This document shows positions 1 to 11,494 of a stretch of DNA of 64,000 nucleotides, piece after piece. Position numbers and translations under genes: made by a program. The stretch covers positions 3,286,001 to 3,350,000 of the forward strand of contig RQOL01000729.1 in NCBI GenBank assembly GCA_013076295.1, given 5' to 3'. Positions within the stretch are counted from its first letter, which is position 1. The number at the start of each line of letters is the position of its first letter. Source of the stretch: Sanderia malayensis. Its lineage: Eukaryota > Cnidaria > Scyphozoa > Semaeostomeae > Pelagiidae. Below the pieces are notes generated by a model, which worked only from the letters and a program-made list of their open reading frames with translations, made no database searches and was not told the DNA's origin.

Positions 1-623
1 CTCTACATGCGGGGATCTTATGAGCAGGATAGAAAAAAAGATTCCAAAAACGAAGTTTGCAGTAAAGTTTCCACACAAAACACCTTGATGCCAGGAATAA
101 TCACCTTTTACTGTGAGCATGGTGAGAGATAAAGGTTTAGTTAACTGAACATTTCAGTATGCATTACAAATAAAACTCTATAAAATGGCTTCATATTTTG
201 TCTTCAAGGAATTTGCTACGGCTTTGAAGTGATGGATACACACGAGTCTCCCAATGTGCCATACACCATATTAAGAACAAGGTTGCCCAAAGGTATTAAC
301 TAACAGACCAAAAATCCAATTACTTTGCAGTAGTTATTGATATATATCCTTAAAATTTCAAGAATGGTTACTATCTCATTTCAGCCCCAGCCGCAATCAT
401 ATATGATAACTGTTGCCATCTGCATGCGTACTGCCTCAATAGGGATCCAGGATTTTTCGAAAACTGTACGTTTGCCATTGATCGATTTCACTGGAGAAAT
501 CACAAAGGTAGCGACTTCTGTGCATTATTATGCTGAATATTAATTTATTCAACTTTTGATAAATGAATGTATAACGATAGCTGCAATTATGCACTCAATA
601 TCATTTGTGCGTCTATTTATATA
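1..623. other. No recognisable feature
   Basis: AT-rich sequence with stops in all frames. I see no conserved motif, no convincing exon with splice sites, and no repeat beyond short AT runs. It precedes the first MITE. Confidence 0.5.
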
Positions 624-810
624 CAGTGGAATCCCGCTATAACGAACCCCGTTTATAACGAACTTCCCGCTATTACGAACTAAAACTCCGGTCCCTTGGA
701 TTCTGGGAAGTAGTTCTTCATAAGAAAATGTCCCTTCTGTATAACGAACTCCCGCTATTACGAACTATTTTCTCGGTCCCTACAGAGTTCGTTATAGCGG
801 GATTCCACTG
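624..810. mobile_element. Pogo/Tigger-like MITE
   Basis: A 187-bp element with perfect 24-bp terminal inverted repeats that begin CAGTGGAATCCCGCTATAAC. It is flanked by TA on both sides, the target duplication of the Tc1/mariner-pogo group. Inside, the motif AACGAAC(T/C)(T/C)CCCGCTAT recurs. It has no coding capacity, so it is non-autonomous; an autonomous pogo-type transposase elsewhere would mobilise it. Related copies lie at 6320-7034 and 9195-9410. The open frame at 728-1039 simply reads through this MITE and its flank. Confidence 0.8.
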
Positions 811-2673
811 TATTTATAATTCATCAAATGTTTCAGGATGTGCACCGAGTTACAACATGTCACTGTACACCCAGTTTGCTGGTTTGAATAGTCAGATAAA
901 TGAACAAAGAAACGCGGAGCTGAAACATTTGAAAAAACAACTTACTTTCATGAACGAAAAGAATTTCATAAACCATTGCAAACTATTTCTATGGTACCGC
1001 AATTTGAGAATATCGGGAAGACGTCCAAGTTTATCATAAATGTATATTGTCATAAATGTTTAATGAAAGGAAAAGTAGTTTATTTCCAGTAATCAATTAA
1101 TAGAGTAACTGTTACCCAGGTTATGGATAGTTAAACACGTCACATCTGCAAAGCTTTCTTTCAACTCCCCAGATCCAGAAAAACACAGCAAAAAATCGAC
1201 TGGTCCGAGTTATCGAATTTTGATACGGCTAGTTTAAGCCAAATTAAGAAAAACTCAAAAAATCGCAAAAACTTAGGAAACTTAAATTAGTAAATTAGGA
1301 ACAAAGCAACGATAAAGAGATAGATAAATGAATTAAGCAAACTTACAAACTATTTGTCCTTCTTCCTCGAACCACAGCTTACTCTTCGCCTTTCTTGCCA
1401 AAACTACGCCTTAATATTCAATCACAATAAATTTATACGCCTGATTTAGAAAACCTGTTACTGTTACATGTTACTGTTCCCTTGATACAACAAATAAATT
1501 AAAAACAAAAGGAAAACGAACAAATTACTTAACGCAAATTAGAAATTCAAATCAAAGAGCAAAGTAAATGTTTAATGAAGCGTTTTGCACGATACATTAA
1601 CCAATAAAGTAATTAAGCTAAATTATTCGCTATAATCTGTTAAAAATATTGATTTCGAAAGTTACACCCATATTGATATTCAGCTCAAAAAAATTATGAT
1701 ATTACGACCTAATTACTTATTACTTGCAAATTATGAAATTATTAATTGAATCAAGTCATGAAATCTGTTGTCAGATTTCTTGTTAGATTTTTGCAACGCT
1801 ACTTTAAAAATTACAAATGGGAAAGATAAAATAGAAATTAAATAAGTAAATATGTCAGGAAAAAATTTCATCAGGGGGAGATACTTTTTAGCCCACTCTA
1901 TATTTTTGGTTTTAATAGTTCGTAACTATATTAGAAAATAAACATGCAGTACAGTAAAACGGGCAAAAAATGTGCAGTAAAGCAAGTAGCACATGGCAAC
2001 TTCAATAGGAATAAGAGTTTGGGTCAGTGTAAATAAAATACATTGAGGATTCATAATGCTAAAACTGTCACCAAGCCTGGGTTTGCAAGTTTTCCACCCA
2101 GACAGTTTCCTTGCTTTGAATAAGCGAGAAAACCTGAATGAATAATTGGTTCTTAATAGTTACTGTGGATATTATCTACGTTTTAATGTAGCTACTCTGT
2201 TTTAATGATAGATTAGATTTGAATATACATCCAACTTATACCACATTTTTATACGGAAATTATACTCGCATATTTCTCAAATTTGCACGTCTCATAGGGT
2301 TGGAAATAAGTATCTGCGAATTTCAGGTTCAAATTAAAAAAAAGGAATCAAATAACGAGGATATTATTAGTAATTATACTAATATTAGCTTTAGTATCAG
2401 TAGCATTAGTAATTATATGAATGTTAGCAATATTATTCAAAAAAGATCCAGAATAACCCTTTTTGCAGCAATTAAAGGCACATGCTCTTCTTTATGCAAT
2501 AAGAACGCAGCGATCTATAAATTAAGACCGGATAAAGAATAGGAACAAAGAAAGAGTTTGTGTAAATATCATAGGTTCTTATTCCTTTCCACATTGCTCT
2601 TAATTTTATGTAAATGAACCTGTAATGATTTTTACGTATGATAAATTTTGTAATACATGATTAAATCACTTAC
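811..2673. other. AT-rich region, possible 3' continuation of the spliced minus-strand gene
   Basis: No confident gene. Around 1347-1411 on the minus strand a short open stretch ends in a good donor (GTAAGT) and encodes a basic segment with residues AKSKLWFEEEGQIV, so it could be a further exon of the gene at 2674-6017. Its phase does not join cleanly to the last confirmed exon (2674-2784), so I leave it as a candidate. The rest shows only AT-rich spacer. Confidence 0.3.
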
Positions 2674-5600
2674 CTCATATGGAAAAACATAGATGTTGAG
2701 AAAGATCTTGTCGTCTATATCTACTTTTCGGAGACCTTGCAAAACATGACTTATGACGGAAGTCTGCTCTATCAATGTGTTGTTCTAGTTTAATGACAGA
2801 TTTAGAAACATTAATAATTGACTGTGATGCAATGATGCATAAATATGCTATGTTATAGAGTATATACTCATTAACAATGTATTGAATGAAACACTTACAT
2901 TTCCAGATGCGGATTGTTCAGGTCTTTCAAACAACTTGAAAAACCAGCGACAACGAAATTTAGCTTGGCGAAGATCTTCTGTCTTCTCCTGCCAATACAT
3001 ATGCATATGCCAAGAGAAGACGGTTTTTTTCAAAATGCCACGTAAGTACTTCTAAAAGAAAATTGTGTCACCTGATAATGCAGGGCCACAAGGTACGAAA
3101 AGTGGCTTAGTAAAGTGACACAAATTAGCCATACTCACCTGAATAGCCGGTTTGTGTCCTTGGATAAGGTTTTGCAAGGTTGAAAAACCATACTTCTGAT
3201 TTCTTATAAAGCAATATCCAAAGATATTAAATGGTATACTGCAATGTATACTTACATCCACTAAGATAAATTTAGCCTTGGTTCCACAATAAAAGATAAG
3301 TACCTGAGAAGGTGCTCCCTTTTAAAATTGCAGCAACAAGACCAAGACTGTTTAATGTCGTCCAAACCAACTCCAATGCAACGTAAATGGTATGGTCGCA
3401 TACAATGGCAACATTGCACCTTCTCTTGCCCAGGATTGACATCTACACTCATAGCACAAAGGGCACCAGCTGCGCACATGACGTCATATTTACCAGCGAG
3501 TGGTTGTCCACAAACAAGTGGGCAGATATGGCTCCTTTCTGGAGAATTCGGATCCGATGTCCAAAGCAAATGAACATCATTGATGGGATACCTATGCTCC
3601 ACTGTTCTTACTATAGATGGACTAACAAAATTGCAATTTATTGTCACTCCGAGGGCTTCAGACAAAAGTACCAAGTGAAGAATAGCTAAAAGGTTGAAAA
3701 TACTACAATTTTAAGTCTGTAAAGAGGGCAAATATCACTCTGAAAAAAAAGGAAATCAGAATAGAAATGTTACGTTATGAACATAGAGTGCAGCGTACTT
3801 GCCAGGATTCGAGCCTGGACCTATTCCCGTAGAATGAGAAAGGTGCAACCATTTACACCACAAGTACATTATTGGCTGCCTCCAGATTAGCAAAAAAGTA
3901 ATGTAAAAAGAAGATTGAGAATTCTATTGAAAACACTTGCATAACAAAAAAGGTCAAAAGTTACAGAAACTGAAATAATTCAAGAGCAAAGGAAGTCAGG
4001 AGACGGTATTAATCATTGTACTTACATGTTGCTCGGCCATTGATTATTGTACGAGCTATTTCATCTTTCAAATTTTCGTCGGATAATTCTGCGATTCCTA
4101 GCAATCCGAGAAGGATCTCCTCATTCGATTCAAGCTTTTTTAGCTGTAAAAAAATATTAAAGCATCACATTAAAAATTATACTGCATAATAATAATACTG
4201 CACTTCAGTGGGAAGTGGCAAACATAACCAAAATATGAAAACAACACACTGATAACATTCCTACCTTTGAAATAACTGATCTGAGCCTTTGTAAACCGTA
4301 TTTGGCACAGCAGAGTCGGATACATGGCCAAAACACAGATGATCCATATTGTGCTATAGATACGGCATGAAAAAGGCTATTCCCACCACGATTCACATTG
4401 ATTGGTACATATCCTTTCATGGCATCCGGAATCTGGTGCTGAAACCTACAAATGGGTCATGACTATATTTGGATACTTGTTAAGCAATATGACTGACATT
4501 CTGAAATTGTAGCTGGTTCTCATATCGCAAACCATGTCAGCGACCTCGCCGATGAGTGCCGACGAGTGTTCCCATATATCTATCGCAAGTAATACACCAA
4601 CAAGACGCTTTTGAACCCGTTCGTGGGAATTCGTGCGAGTCTGCATTGTTTTTGTCAAAAAGAAGAGATGTTGTCACATGTCAGCATCGTAAAACTATGA
4701 TTGGCGATGGTCGGCGACTGTCTGCGGTATATGAGAATCAGGCTTATGTGTGTCATTGGGCACCAAAAAAGTAAAGTAGCTTCTAAGTAAATTACCATGC
4801 GTCAATTTCAACATCTGCTGCAGGCAAATGCTTCATTGGCATAGACATTGGCAAAACTTCTATCAATGCTTCTAGAATGTCGCCGTTCACCACAGGTGGC
4901 ACCGAATCCAAAAACAATTTTGCTTCTTCTGGATTCCATTTAAAATCCTATTTAGAAACAAAAAATCTCATTGCAATAAATGCATATAATTAATCCAATT
5001 GCAATGCGACATGCATCAAATAATAAAATATGTAATGAACAATGAATTTCCATTTAGTCACCAAACAGGCCGTGACAATAGGTTTGACTAGAACCCTCTT
5101 ATTTCAATATGGACAATTTGAAGAAGAAAAAATAAAGATAAAAAAACATTACTTAATGCGCTGGCTGGAATATATAGATGTTGGAAAGCCATGATGATAC
5201 TCGATAATAATCATAGTGAAATAAAAAGCATTGATAAATAACTGTACTTCAACATACCTTGCACATAGCAGTAATGTCTGAAACAACAGATTTGTCATGT
5301 TGCTCACTATCATCAGCATCTCTACTTGAGCTTGGAAGTGCACCAGCACCAACTCTTTCAACACTAAGACATTCAACACTCTGTTCACATTCTCTACCAT
5401 CTGCGCGGCTTTCTCCATGTATATCTTCTGATCTACCCTCAACTACACACTCCTCCCTTTCTATATCAAGACTACATCTTTCCTCGACTACCTGAGCTAG
5501 AACTTCACTGCCTTCCCTATCTACGTGACGGCTAACTTCCTGTACATCCATTGCACCTACTTCCATTGCATCCACAATATCATCATCAGCATCAGCATTT

Positions 5601-6017
5601 TCATTTTCAGACATTGATGCATCTGCCTGCGAAATGAAATCCCGACATGCAAGAAGCACAGTGTCTGCATCGGATGCTGATAATCTGGTAGCACCAAAAT
5701 TTGGCGAACCAAAACTTTGCAATGGCCACCAACAGGGCCTATTCTCCGCATTCCACCTATGTTTTCTTCCAAGTGGAGCTGAAAAATCATAAAACTTTAC
5801 CTTTCACTAAAACTTATATACATGTATATAAGCCATTCATAACAATACTATTATTAATAATTAATGATCCTGTAACATATCATGATATTTCTATTATTTA
5901 CCAGTTACATCAAAAACATACCTCTGACCAGCTGCCCAATTAACGCCAGCTTTGTACTAATCTGTGATGAAAGTACATCATCTCGTAGCACCATTTTTGC
6001 AGCATTCTCTTCAATAC
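2674..6017 (-). CDS. Spliced OTU-like / PHD-finger protein (partial, nine exons)
   Basis: Nine consecutive minus-strand exons can be joined with GT-AG introns and matching phases: 5922-6017, 5258-5778, 4796-4947, 4265-4445, 4026-4143, 3304-3685, 3139-3238, 2899-3051, 2674-2784 (about 604 codons). Exon two ends with an acidic, low-complexity stretch. Exons 4265-4445 to 3304-3685 resemble an OTU-like cysteine protease fold: RGGNSLFHAVS sits where OTU enzymes have D-G-N-C-L-F, with Ser in place of the catalytic Cys, so it is probably inactive (vertnin-like proteins show a comparable motif). Exon 3304-3685 then carries a PHD-like zinc finger with Cys/His spacing CCHCMRPYHLRC...WSCCC. The downstream exons are not recognised. 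Both ends are open: no start upstream of 6017 and no stop by 2674. The gene could be a host gene or belong to a domesticated or mobile family. The splice phases are seen; the domain names are inferred by pattern. Confidence 0.65.
3795..3867 (-). tRNA. tRNA-like gene or tRNA-derived SINE head, anticodon UCU (Arg)
   Basis: The minus strand folds into a cloverleaf: a perfect 7-bp acceptor stem (GTACTTG/CAAGTAC), a D arm GTGT..GCAC, an anticodon stem TTCTC/GGGAA with loop ATTCTAC (anticodon TCT) and a T stem CCAGG/CCTGG. Box A TGGTGTAAATG and box B GGCTCGAATCC fit RNA polymerase III promoters. Two nucleotides lie between D and anticodon stems instead of one, and it lies in an intron of the OTU/PHD gene. 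A SINE head or pseudo-tRNA is as likely as a working gene. Confidence 0.5.
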
Positions 6018-6319
6018 CTTTGTATATGAAAAATTGAAATCAATCAAGGTTGCATATCAGTCACTAAACAACAAATTCCATTAAAATCATCTATAAAGGG
6101 ATCACAACACAAGAAATGGTCCAAAATCAAATTTGCAATTATCAGGGATCGATGTAGCTACACCTAAAACCTGCAACTATAAAAGGTTATCTTTGTCGAA
6201 GATCTGTCTTGGATAAATCTTGTACCCTAGATAGTATTGCGCAAATCAGCTAAATCTTTTGCCTTTCTCTACCAAATGCATATATTTCTTTTACAGGCTG
6301 AGAAGACTACCTGCATATA

Positions 6320-7034
6320 CAGTGGAATCGCGCTATAACGAACTCTGTAGGGACCGAGAAAATAGTTCGCAATAGCGGGAGTTCGTTGTACAAAAGGGAA
6401 ATTTTTTATGAAGAACACAAATAAGCTAGAATTTCTATTGGACCCTCCCTCAAGTATTCGCGCTTAAGTGGCACACTATATTGTTCCAAAAAACAGTTTA
6501 CAGGATGACAACAGTTAGATAGATTGATTGATAGATTGCAACAGGAAAAACGCTGAAATATGTTTAACAATTAAACAGCACAAAGCAAAGTCTATATTAC
6601 CAATTGATGTCAATTTTTTCATTATTATTTCTATTTTATCTACTTTTATTTCCTTCTGTTCTGTTAAACAAAAAAATCAGTGATATGTTTTTGTTCCTTT
6701 TTGTTTCTCATTGCCACGTCATATAATTTCGCAAGGGAATTGATCTTCTTCGCATTTCGTTCCCTATCTCCGCACAAAAAAGTTTCGATGTTTGAAGCAC
6801 ATCCAGAATTTGAAAAACTTCACCCTTGAGCTTGAAAAACGTCACCCTTCGCGATAGGTTTTCTCAAAAATTCGTTATATCGAGGGTATTTGTGGTCAGG
6901 GGATCGGAAGTTTAGTTCGTAATAACAAAAGTTCGTTATATCCAGGGTTCCTTATACAGGGAGAATTTACAGTAGGATTTATTTCGTAATACCGGGAAGT
7001 TCGTCATAAGCGGGATTCGTTATAGCGGGATTCG
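6320..7034. mobile_element. Pogo/Tigger-like MITE, larger copy with decayed right end
   Basis: It begins with CAGTGGAATCGCGCTATAAC next to TA and ends in repeated AACGAA/TTCGTTAT blocks near 7034, where the expected terminal CCACTG is replaced by GCTCAA. The internal sequence around 6790-6890 (ACATCCAGAATTTGAAAAAC, CGTCACCCTTCGCGATAGGT) recurs in the copy at 9195-9410. It has no coding capacity. Confidence 0.65.
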
Positions 7035-7236
7035 CTCAAAATCGCTCTAAAACATCAGATTTTACAGCGCTGTATTTGAAACAGAAATAACAACTGCGAG
7101 GTGATGTTATCGTAACGAATAATTTCCTATGCTTGGCTGAGCAAAATTTTATATTTTGAATGCATAAAATTTACGTTATCCAAAACAAGATGGCGACTGC
7201 TGAAATCCAGGATCGTCATTTATGTTGCTGCTCAAC

Positions 7237-8379
7237 TAGACTCATTACATGGCGTCCCTGTGTTTAGCTCGACTCTCGCTACCCAACAGGGACTTATCAC
7301 ATTTGAGTATCAAAAATCGGAACTCGGGAACAAATTTTTGTTCCTCCATTCACAGAGCAGGATTTCAAAATATGTCGTTCTGATTGGTCTATTCAAATAT
7401 TTTCATCGACATCGAGGCCAATAACGGCGTTTGTGTCAAAAATGCTTACCCCCTGGTTTTCAAGAGTAGCTTGGCTTGGCATGGCATGAAACTATAACAT
7501 TTTCCTTCCATTCAAATGAAGTTACAAATGAATTTCTCCAGAACAAAGGCAAATGTATGAATTTTTTAAAGCAGTGATGGATAAAGACGGAGTTGTTTAG
7601 AAAGAATTTCAGCGACTTTTATATAAGAAAAGTTGTGAAGGCAGTAATGAATTTCAACTGGTTCAGGAAAGATATTTTGTTTGGCGTTTTCCATGAAATT
7701 GTTTTGGTTTTTAAAGGGACTTGCGAATAGGCCGGTATTTTGCAGCTCAAAACACTCCTCCAAATTTGTGAAAGAATTTGCTTTACACTCATTAAGGGTT
7801 TGTTTATTTGTGGAACTTTTTTTTGCATTGACATAGCAATTTATTTGTTCATAGCAGGACTTGCAAAAGTAATGTTTCGAAAACTTTTACTTTTTATCAA
7901 CAATTTGAATTTACGAGATCTGCATCTTCAACCCGAGAAATCTAAAAAGTCCTCCTCGCCGTGTAGCTACAACTCTACAATTTACGCAAAAAGCTTAATG
8001 CTTTAATTTCGATACGTTTATTTTCCTTGCTTCACTGACTTTTTTTCCCAATAAAAATCAATTTATCGCCTCAAATTCTCCACTGTATTTGGTTTGTTTT
8101 CAATATTCAATGCCACAGGTGTCCCTCTCAGACTGCACTGACGCAAGTGGGTTTTTAATTCATTATCAAATATCCCGCCAACCAAACCTGCAAAGCAGAC
8201 TGGCATCCCTACAGATCATAGTCCTGGACTTTGCTTGTAAGGGGGTTGTGTCATGAAAAATTTAAGAATAAATGAAATCGAGGCCAATCATTTTTGTCCG
8301 GTTTTCGCAATAGCAATGTGATAAGTCCCTGTTGGGTAGCGAGTCGAGCTAAACACAGGGACGCAATGTAATGAGTCTA
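7237..8379. mobile_element. Mutator-like (MULE) non-autonomous element
   Basis: A 1143-bp element bounded by inverted repeats of about 65 bp (7237-7302 and 8316-8379) that start TAGACTCATTACAT and differ only by one substitution and a 2-bp indel. It is flanked on both sides by the same 9 bases, CTGCTCAAC (7228-7236 and 8380-8388). Long TIRs with a 9-bp target duplication are characteristic of Mutator-like elements. No transposase domain is seen; the open frame at 7740-8006 on + has no recognisable motif. The exact superfamily is inferred from structure only. Confidence 0.75.
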
Positions 8380-9194
8380 CTGCTCAACTATTGATTTGCT
8401 TGGCACGTTGGCGCATTGCTGTTTCAGTCCAAAAGAACGCTGACCACATGAACAGAACGTCGCTCCATCGCGCACGTGAATATATCTGGGATTCCCACAA
8501 CAATAAAATCCATGCCAATGATTTCTAGCAGTAGTTTGAGCGGTGTATATATAATCGGGACGAATGCCAGAGCAAAAATGCCACTGGGTTTTTCAATTCG
8601 ACTGTGCCTTGTGCACTTGGCAAACAGAGAAAAAGTGGGGAGTGTGGCAACTCTGCAATGGCAATTGTCCCCCGGTGTACCAGACTGAGTATCCTAACCG
8701 GGGAGGATGGTTTTCTCGGCGTTTCTGCCGAGGAACCAAATTCGAACCACTACCTCATGCGTGGCAAGCTCAAGTGCACGCCACTGAGCCACCAGAGCTG
8801 AACATGTTACTGCGTAGTTATTAACAAGTATATTTAAACACACCGCATCAAATAAAGCAATCCAAGAACATGTTTGCAATTGAGCGATGAGCTGTTATGG
8901 TATCTTTCTGATTCTTACAATAATTCTGCACACTTTTCAGTAGGGGCTTCACCAGGGGCAAGATATAATATTTGAACTTAGTTTCAGTTATGTATACTTT
9001 CTTCCATTAGCCCCGTTCTTCTTAACACGAGCTTTATTTATTTCAGACCCGCAGCTTTTTGCAAGAAAAATGGATAATACCAGTCGGTATACTAGCTGCA
9101 TTTATTGCAGCTACCTTCCAGTTATGTTTATCAAGCCACTGTAAATATTATGAGCTAACTTCCAGTTGTCTAGAACATGTCAAACTGCACCTTC
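8380..9194. other. Spacer with a tRNA-derived SINE-like fragment
   Basis: Apart from the SINE-like segment at 8700-8800, no gene is seen. Overlapping short frames at 8476-8824 have no domain and cover the SINE and its flank. Confidence 0.4.
8700..8800 (-). repeat. tRNA-derived SINE-like sequence
   Basis: On the minus strand the sequence starts AGCTCTGGTGGCTCAGTGG, giving a good pol III box A (TGGCTCAGTGG, 8781-8791). About 33 bases on is a box B-like GGTTCGAATTT (8738-8748). The spacing fits a tRNA-related SINE head. The cloverleaf is poor, so it is not called a tRNA gene. No tail or target duplication was identified. Confidence 0.5.
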
Positions 9195-9410
9195 CCCTCC
9201 TCTACCTTCTTCGTGTTGAAGCCACATCCAGAACTTAAAAAACGTCACCCTTCGCGATAAGTACTCTCAAAAATTCATTATATCCGGGGTTCGTTATGCA
9301 GGGAGTATTTACAGTAGGATTTACTTCCCAGAATACAAGGGACCGGAGTTTTAGTTCGTAATAGCGGGAAGTTCGTTATAAGCGGGGTTCGTTATAGCGG
9401 GACTCCACTG
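9195..9410. mobile_element. Pogo/Tigger-like MITE, left-truncated
   Basis: The right terminus is intact (..TATAGCGGGACTCCACTG then TA at 9411-9412). The body shares CCACATCCAGAACTTAAAAA and CGTCACCCTTCGCGATAAGT with the element at 6320-7034. No matching left terminus is present, so the copy is truncated near 9195. Confidence 0.6.
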
Positions 9411-9524
9411 TATTATATATATATTTATTGCCTGATGATCGAAAAATCGTGAAACTAGTGGTTGCAATACAGTGTTCTTACCTTCTGTGCTTTACTGTCA
9501 ATATATATATATGCATATATATAG

Positions 9525-9597
9525 AAGTAGACTTAGTTCTGTGTTACTCGGAGTTTCATGCTTTCAAACTCCGAGTAACAGAAAACTAAGTCTACTT
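9525..9597. repeat. Long near-perfect palindrome (hairpin)
   Basis: Arms of about 32 bp (9525-9556 and 9566-9597) are reverse complements (ACTCCGAGTAAC core, AAGTAGACTTAGTT outer part) around a 9-base spacer CATGCTTTC. AT dinucleotide runs lie on both sides. The structure would form a stable cruciform or RNA hairpin. It may be a tiny foldback MITE; no target duplication beyond TA-rich sequence can be defined. Confidence 0.75.
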
Positions 9598-10457
9598 TCC
9601 TGCTTCTATTCTATTATTGTTCTGTACTCCTGTACATCAAGTACTGTGATGCCAGCATAGACAATAAGAGTCTATAGATATACTAATTCGATATATATAT
9701 ATACATATATAGAATCAGTAGCAAGAGCAGAAACTACACAAGTTTCTATAGCCACCATTACTACCACTACCGGCCACTTGGTCTGTGCCTCGTTGTTCCC
9801 TTTACTATTTTATAAATCTCGGTGGTAACCTTTCTTATCTTTGGTATGATCATACTTTAATATATCTTTTCTAATGTTTCAGATGATAAGAAGCTAATTT
9901 TTCTCAGCTATGCATTAATGAAAGAGTAATCTATCTATACCAATTAATGCAAGCTTCAACAAGTTGAAGGTTATTGCATATAACAAAAAAGAAAAATAAA
10001 TTAAAAGAAAGCAAATAGTGATATGATGTACTCCACTAAGTCAGAAATTTTTCCCTTTTCTCAAATTTCCAGACTGGGGAAGTCAGAACCCAACGAAGTT
10101 AGTCTGATGATTGTTAGAGTTAGTCTGATGATTGCCATACAACAATAAACTTGAAGTAATGTTAAAAACTTGTTATCTTTGCTCATATTATTTGTTTGAT
10201 CTACTTGATATACTTGTGTGACTATGTAGCATGTGTATACTAACTTTTGTGAATGATATACTATGAAGGATGAACTTGTAATTCTAACAATCTGAATTCA
10301 ATTTGTCAATTCAGCTTCATTGTGATGATTGGTAAAGATTACAAATAACCTCTCTATTCCATGAAGCTATTTGCAATCCTTATCATTAGTAAACATTACC
10401 TTTATATGGTAGCTGTGCACTTAGGTTGTCTTCTGTCTGACCCATGGAAGAAACTTC
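9598..10457. other. Spacer without recognised features
   Basis: AT-rich sequence with a short TATATA tract near 9690-9710. No splice-supported exon or repeat family was recognised. It lies just downstream of the stop codon of the minus-strand gene ending at 10458, so its right edge probably holds that gene's 3' untranslated region. Confidence 0.4.
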
Positions 10458-11320
10458 TCATTCGGCCTCACTCTTCTGAATTCCCTCACAAGCTACTTCA
10501 ACAAATTGCTTGCAGATTGCATCATTCTCACAAAATGCTTTGAAATACTTGGAACCTGCAGGTGAAAGTCCTCGTCAGATGTAACATTACATGCAAAATG
10601 GACAATAAAAATAGTTTGAAACATAAAAAATAACCTGCATATCTAACAAACGGCATCCCGTCCTTTGTTTCATCCAAAATTAATGCTACAACTGGAAGCC
10701 TTGTCCTTCGGAACCAGTTTTCAAGCTAGAAATAGCAACCAGTTATTATGGTGTGTGTGCAATAAATTTCAGGCACCCACATTGCAATTTCATCTGTCAT
10801 AACAAATAAAATAAATTACACTGGCTCACATGTTTGCCTAACTGTTGTGTATTCCTCTTGTCGAACTCGTTTCTTCTTCCAATACTGGAGATATACTGAC
10901 ATTGCTTTCCACCACGCACAGTCTTCTTGGTCTACAACAAAAGAACCAAAATTATTAAAAAGTAGCAGATGATATCAGACTAGACTGGTTTGGCTTCCAA
11001 TTAAAATTATGTTTTGATGCTAAAATTAACTAATGCATTTATAGTTGAGGCTGCTAACAGTTAAATTGTACAAATTATGCAACAGACAGAGTACACTGAA
11101 AAGATCAAAGATGGAATGTGAAGTGCAATAGAAAAATCTTAGAAAGATAGGAATACTGAAAAATGAAAAATTCGGTATAAAACAATGAGCAGACCCTCCT
11201 CTCATCTTCACACACAAATTATCATCCAGATAATGTGCACAATTCGAATCTAACAGCCCTAACTATTATCAATGACAAAAAGATACTTACTAATTGAGAC
11301 ATTTCAGCAACTGACGACAT
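10458..11320 (-). CDS. Complete four-exon small gene, function unknown (106 aa)
   Basis: Four minus-strand exons join with canonical GT-AG introns and exact phases: 11291-11320 (ATG start, first ATG after an in-frame TAA), 10830-10931, 10635-10725, 10458-10555 (TGA stop). The donors are GTAAGT, GTGAGC, GTTATT and the acceptors TGTAG, TCTAG, TGCAG. The 106-residue protein is basic in its first half (a KKTVRGGKQ..GRRNEFDKR region) and has a hydrophobic core (LPVVALILDE) followed by several Cys. There is no signal peptide or membrane segment, and I do not recognise the family. Because every splice phase fits and no frame is broken, this is the best-preserved candidate host gene here, though it could also be a small gene carried by a mobile element. 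Confidence 0.6.
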
Positions 11321-11494
11321 TTCCTGTTCACTAAATCGTTAAATTATCAAAGCACGTTATAAAAGTTAATCACATAAACTTTGAAGTTGGCAAGCGAAAT
11401 ATAGATAAATTAAATGGTCTTACCACGCATGCGCAAATTCCCCCTATTTAAAAAACAACATTCGTTCGTTGAACCTTAAATTCTGCGATGTTTC

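Noticed and set aside
728..1039. 103-codon frame
   Set aside because: Runs through a MITE and its flank, without any motif.
4446..4658. 70-codon minus-strand frame as a separate gene or exon
   Set aside because: It lies in the intron between exons 4796-4947 and 4265-4445, which join exactly in phase without it; it reads through the acceptor.
8476..8824. Cys/Trp-rich overlapping frames that resemble a zinc-ribbon protein
   Set aside because: They overlap a tRNA-derived SINE-like sequence and have no splice or homologue support by eye.
8890..8985. Possible upstream exon of the OTU/PHD gene (minus strand, donor GTAAGA at about 8937)
   Set aside because: The phase could fit, but no convincing acceptor or conserved sequence was found.
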